A DNA stretch of 64,000 nt from Rotaria sp. Silwood1. Lineage: Eukaryota > Rotifera > Eurotatoria > Philodinida > Philodinidae. A model generated the notes under the pieces. The model was not told the origin of the DNA, did not search any database, and worked only from the letters and a program-made list of their open reading frames with translations. The stretch lies in contig CAJNOP010000046.1 of the NCBI GenBank assembly GCA_905250075.1, forward strand, positions 498,112 through 562,111, written 5' to 3'. This document shows, piece by piece, positions 59,501 to 64,000 of the stretch (its first letter is position 1; the number at the start of each line of letters is the position of its first letter). The position numbers and the translations under genes are program-made.

Positions 59501-62500
59501 TTGAGCACAATTAATAAAAGATTCATCATATTCTTGTTGTAATTTTGTGAGAGAAGTTCTAAGTTGATTAACTTCGTCATCTAGAAGGAAAACAAAGATA
59601 TAGTACTGAGATTAATACTAAGAAAATAGGAAATAACTAATATCTTAACTCAATAAAATTCAAACATTAAATTAAAAGGTTCGCAGAAAATCATAAGTAT
59701 TTTATTCAGTACAGTTGTCAGGGTAAGTGTCGTCCCTTTAAAGACGAAATTGATCTTTCCGGAGTTTGTAAGTTTTATACCACAAACTATATGCCGGTCG
59801 TCTGCAAAAATTGTTGTTTGCCTTTTCGAAGATGTGAATCGTCTGTTCACATCAAGAAAACTTGAATAAAACACTGATTCAAGATTGAATACGTGTTCAT
59901 AAGCTCTTACGAAATGTTAATTGTAAAAATTTCTATTCAAAATTTTTGTACACAAATTATTCGATTAAATTTTGATTCCTGGCGACAAACTATGACAAGA
60001 ACAACTAATTATTTTATAAATGATAATAACTGCAGAACTACAGTTTTTTTTTCTAATTAATTAAATGATCTCTTGCTTCGAAAGGAACTGTTCAGAAATC
60101 AGTGACATCAAGTCAATTTTTGCCCGTAGACACATATATTGACTCTTAGAGTATTCCGAACGCTTCTTTGTCGAGTTATTGAGTTCTTAAGTGAAGTCAA
60201 TTTTGATGAAATGTTTGTGCCGGAGGGCTTTTTAGAAAACCCAATACGTGAAATAAGGAACGTTCTATTCCACCGAAAACTTCAAATTGAAAATTTTGTC
60301 ATTTGATTGTTTTGGGACGATTCACTCAACTGATCATAACTTGGGAACAAAGATGTATGGGGACGAACTTTTTAAGATTTTTATTAGTTCTATCAACACC
60401 TCTTTCTGGGTTTAACATGAACTCAAACGGTCGATGTTAGTTGGAACAGGTCCTTCGTGAATCAGTACATTTTCTAAAAGAGCTGGATTATTACTTTAAT
60501 GCCTAATAACTCTGATATCTCTATAGAGGTATACAGATGTCATTATTTGGATTTGTCACCAAATCAAATTTCATGTCAACTCGCATTGTTATTTTTCTCT
60601 CTGCATAACGCTTGAAATGGAGTCTTTCTAACCAGATTCATATAGAGATTCTCTGAGTCTTACTTTTCAAGTCTACAAGAGGCTGAGGTCTTTGTTATGT
60701 TCTAGCACAATCTGTATGGGAACAAAGTTTTCAATGGACATCAGAAGCGATTGGCTGGAAAATTCATTATTTCTATCTAAATAGTTGGTCTTTTTAAACT
60801 GAATACTAGGTAGTATTGCTGAAATAATATCCAAATAGCTCTTAAGTCTCACCTTGTTCAAAGAATCTGATGCATTCATTTTCAATATCTTCTCTTCGAC
60901 TTATTAGCCAACATTAGATGATTGAAAGAAGGCATTTTTATCTGAATTTTTCTCAATAATTTCTGTTATTAACCAATAAATCATCACATGAAACGTTTTC
61001 TGTGAAAAATAAGGTATGTGCAAAAAGTTTGCGACATTTTCTTATCGATATCAATAGAAAAATTTCAAAGAACTTTTTTTCATATAATATACCAAACGAT
61101 GCAGCGTGAAAAGCTCTACAATTTGCGTAAGACTGCTTTTTTACAGTTGCACTTTTTGTTTTCAAAATCGTCAAAACTTCATGCGATCAAATTTCGACCG
61201 TGTGAAAACGATGTTTTTTTTCGGCACGAGATGGATTTATTTCATCTTTTGATCACTTCATATCTTTTATTTAAAAAAAAACAAAATGCACCAAAAGATG
61301 CAGCGTAAGAAGCTCTACAGTCCACCAAGGAAAGCTTATTTTAATTGTCTACTTTTTGTATAGAAAAAAAACCCAAAATTCTGTGCGATCAATTTTCGAC
61401 GCTACGAACAGATAACATGAAAAGACATTTCTTTTTTCTTATTTCATCATTTCATCTCATAATATGTTTTCGTAAAAAAAAACAAAATATACCACAAGAT
61501 GCAGCATGGAAAGCTCTACAATATATACAGGTGATGAAAAGATGAAATAAGCAAAAAGATAATTTCTCATTCGTGTTATCTTTTCGCAGCGTCGAAATTT
61601 GGTCGCCCGAAGTTTTGACGATTTTGAAAACAAAGTGCAACTGTAAAAAAAAGCGGTCTTATGCAAATTGTAGGGCTTTTCACGCTGCATATTTTGGTAT
61701 ATTATATGAAAAAAAGTTCTTTGAAATTTTTCTATTAATATCGACAAGAGAATGTCGCGAACTTTTTGCACTTACCTTACTTGGTTCTGTCGTTTTCCGA
61801 AAGAAAGCATTCATTCGTATTAAAATGTTTAGTGTATTCTATGGTTATTAATGTTTAAAAAACTTTATCTAACCTAAAACTTGTTGTTTTGTTTGTTGTA
61901 ATTGATTAATTTGATTTTCATATTCATTTTTAAGATGATCATTAGTTTTCAAATATTGTTCGTAATAAATTTCTTGAGAAACAGTTTGACGATCATTAAT
62001 TAGCTGTTGAATCCTTTCAAATAAATCTGTTGATTCATTAGATGGAAGAATATTTTCAATATCTTTTATTTTTTCTCGTAAATGATCTAATTCTTCAGTT
62101 AAGTCTGAAATATTCATTTTTTGATTTGATAAAATAAGATTAACATCTGCATATTGATTTATATCTTGTTGAAATGTTTGAATTTGTTTTTGAAATTCTT
62201 CATTTGTTATTTCAAGTCTTGTTTTATCATTAATTAATTGTTCAATATAATCTGATTTTTCATTAAATTTAATTAATAAATTATCATATTTTTGTTTAAT
62301 ATCTTCATCGATTTTAATTTTTTGTTTTATTGTATCAAGTTCATGTTCAAGTTGTCGAACACAAAGATTTGATGATTCTAATTTTTCTTGTAAGCGTTGT
62401 TTATCTTGTAATAAAACACTTATATCTGAATCGAAATGTTCTTGAACTTCCATTGATGTTGCTGATATTCCGTCTGGATGACGATCCTCAAAATAAAAAT

Positions 62501-63945
62501 TTTTATCTCTATTTTAATGTAAATTAATATTGAGCACTATCAATTCTATTCAAGTAAAAAATATAAAGAAAACAAAAAATAAACTATAAAGCTAACTATG
62601 ATATTTCTATAGAAATTTAATGCACAAGTACAAGACATACAATATAAAGTAGCATGCAAGATGCATTAAAAGGTAAATTTTCGCGAGCTAATATTGTTAT
62701 TGTGTTATTTAACCCACTCACCAGAATATTCCTTACAAAATGCTTCAAACTGAAATGATCTTCTCCTTTTGCAGTTGCCTATAAATATATATATGTCGAG
62801 AACATATCTCTTTAGTTTCTCTTATGTGTTTGGGTGTATAGTCTTATCTTTCTTTTTAGATAAATGGTAAAAGATAATAATTTAAAAAAAATTTACTTTC
62901 ATCATAGAATCAATGACAGATTGTTTTTCATTTAATTTTTGAAAAAGATCATCACATTGTTTTACTAATTCAACTTGTTTGTCTTGATGAGTTTTTATAA
63001 CATCGTTACGTTGATTAAGTAACGCTTCAAGTTTGGAATTCTAAAATAAAATTCTAAAATTATTATAGAAGTTAGACTTCGCTGAATATATTTTCTCGTT
63101 GAAATGAACAATAGAAATGATTTTCTTTAAACTTGCTTATCGGAAAATTCTCCAACTTATAAATCTTTTTTAAGTCAAGAGTATACGCATTATGTAGATT
63201 CCCAAAAGCTATGGATACTTTACCGTTCAAGTGCAGCCCATCGAACTCAATCATTAAGAATATGAGAAAAACTACTTGTAAAATTTTGACTTGAAAATTT
63301 ACATAGAGACAGTCCTTAACGTGAGTAGTTTAACGCAACAGATTCAGATCTTTTGATTTGCTTCTATTCTGAAATAAGAACATGAAATTTACCGGTTGAT
63401 ACGAGCGATGTAGAAGACGCGTTGTTACTACAATTGTATCCTATGATAGGAATAACGACAAAACCTGAAACCTTCATAATAAATTGTTCTCATGAAGATG
63501 AATATCTATGCAAAGTTTCAAGTCGAAATTTGAAAATCAGTTTCACTGTTACTACAGCATTCATTTAAAAAATATTGTAACAATGCAGTACCTCTGTAGC
63601 AATAAACTGACGACACGAACTCTTTTTAGGATATTTAAGAGTTTGAATCCTCTCTAGAATCATTGTCAGAAGTCTTCACTTTCTTACAACTTTTTTTCTG
63701 GTCAGATCACTATGACTAAGCAATGCAATGAAAAACATTTGAATGAAAAAAGAAACTTCTTCAAATTTCGAATACTATCCCATGATGTAAAGAATAAGAG
63801 AACAACGAATCAGTGTTAAACTATCAAATCATTACCAATTATTCTTTATAAATAAAAAATAAAATCGAACCTTTTCACGAAGTGTTTGCATTTCTTCATG
63901 ATCTGTTTCATTAGGTAATTGAATGAGATCTTGTTGTGCAGTAAG
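50563..63945 (-). CDS. GOLGA4: GRIP-domain golgin, golgin-245/GOLGA4-like (5' end outside the window)
   Basis: The 2168 codons present come from exons (transcript order) 63871-63945, 62897-63040, 62722-62778, 61874-62486, 56030-59580, 53729-54874, 51720-52014, 51501-51656, 51357-51442, 51201-51304, 50947-50981, 50775-50899, 50637-50723 and 50563-50595; the total keeps frame. The first exon shown begins at an acceptor, so the N-terminus lies beyond 64000. Nearly the whole chain is heptad coiled coil. The C-terminal GRIP domain (about 2108-2156 of this numbering) reads EPTEIDYLKQIVFAYMTG, then TMVKVICALLRYTDDEKSLI, with the Tyr needed for Arl1 binding in known GRIP domains. It ends NLIFWLFSVG, similar in place to the golgin-245 WLR tail. 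It is expected to tether endosome-derived carriers at the trans-Golgi. One 3.55 kb exon contains young 516-bp repeats. Confidence 0.9.
53006..53559. mobile_element. Possible degraded hAT-type MITE in a golgin intron
   Basis: CAATGACGGATCCAG at 53006 resembles hAT termini (CAGTGGCGGATCCAG) and pairs with the inverse of CTGGATCTGTCCG at 53547-53559 (10 of 11 matching bases in the core). The interior is non-coding. The outermost bases and a target duplication are not clear, so it is tentative. Confidence 0.3.
55205..55440 (+). repeat. Dispersed repeat, second family, copy 2
   Basis: In the golgin intron 54875-56029. It shares diverged text with 49500-49770 in the same orientation, best around 55350-55405. 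Confidence 0.5.
56461..58900 (-). repeat. GOLGA4: In-frame tandem coding repeats in the golgin (516 bp, 172 residues)
   Basis: The phrase GAGTTTTTCATATTGTTGAC occurs at 57221 and 57737, with a slightly changed copy near 58253, a spacing of 516 bp. A second marker (TTTAATATAGTTAACTGATT) is at about 57384 and 57900. Each unit is four blocks of 35 residues (five heptads) plus one of 32, each starting near DKQN or DKEN. Neighbouring units are very similar, which points to recent amplification. Confidence 0.88.
61011..61778. mobile_element. MITE-like inverted-repeat element in a golgin intron
   Basis: Termini AAGGTATGTGCAAAAAGTTT and the inverse of AACTTTTTGCACTTACCTT match, and about 200 bp at each side form imperfect inverted arms (61011-61210 against 61587-61778). 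The motif GATGCAGCGTGAAAAGCTCT also recurs directly at about 61099, 61297 and 61498, so the interior is partly a direct repeat of about 200 bp. Open frames in both arms are mirror images and not a gene. A TA flank is possible at both ends. It lies in intron 59581-61873. Confidence 0.7.
63172..63650. repeat. Copy C of the dispersed terminal-inverted-repeat family
   Basis: In the golgin intron 63041-63870. AAGTCAAGAGTATACGCATT then ATGTAGATTC matches the left end of copy B, and CTATGCAAAGTTTCAAGTC matches its interior at 20528. The right terminal part is shortened. Confidence 0.55.
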
Positions 63946-64000
63946 CTAAACACAAACTAAATGTTTTATACATATATTACAAAAATCAATCATCTAACTT

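Noticed and set aside
61018..61771. Mirror-image open frames at 61.0-61.8 kb
   Set aside because: They are translations of the inverted arms of a MITE-like element, with no independent coding evidence.
1..64000. CRISPR arrays, bacterial operons, ribosome binding sites
   Set aside because: Spliced animal genes fill the window; the tandem repeats seen are coding repeats or transposon minisatellites, not spacer arrays.

Overview
The window is animal nuclear DNA. It is AT-rich, its genes are split by many tiny GT-AG introns (57-71 bp) plus a few of 0.6-4.3 kb, and it carries a Hox gene, a fused gephyrin, a neuropeptide-type GPCR, a neuronal calcium sensor, a cytosolic Hsp70 and a GRIP golgin. 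A 10-base N gap at 11937-11946 marks a scaffold assembly. The compact genes, codon style and transposon content suggest a small aquatic invertebrate such as a bdelloid rotifer; that is inference, and no taxon marker was seen.

Layout. 1-1699: no gene seen. 1700-4893 (+): class A peptide GPCR resembling the myosuppressin/FMRFamide (DMSR) group. 5162-9119 (+): SGNH-fold protein in six exons. 9218-17871 (-): gephyrin (MogA-MoeA fusion) in 17 exons, convergent with the SGNH gene; one intron holds a 3.3 kb hAT transposon with 8-bp target duplications and Helitron-like debris inside it. 18129-22293 (-): 718-residue coiled-coil protein with an Ndc80/HEC1-like layout. 23641-25676 (-): ankyrin plus SOCS-box-like protein with a lipidation-type N-terminus. 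25677-34042: gene-poor. 34043-34694 (+): neuronal calcium sensor. 35384-37569 (+): Hsc70/Hsp70 with heat-shock-element-like sites upstream. 38687-40135: large natural inverted repeat. 41803-44054 (+): uncharacterised helical protein. 46966-48864 (+): Hox5/Scr-class gene whose homeobox is cut by three introns, one exon being 17 nt. 50563-63945 and beyond (-): golgin-245/GOLGA4-like GRIP protein, its N-terminus outside the window.

The genes do not form one pathway; this is an ordinary metazoan neighbourhood. Exon joins were worked out by hand, and every multi-exon model keeps reading frame across all its junctions, which is the main support for the boundaries. The most noteworthy items are the fragmented Hox homeobox with its microexon, the SGNH protein family, the Gly-to-Gln change at loop position 6 in all three active EF-hands of the calcium sensor, the large foldback, the young 516-bp coding repeats in the golgin, and a repeat family with long terminal inverted repeats found in introns of three different genes.
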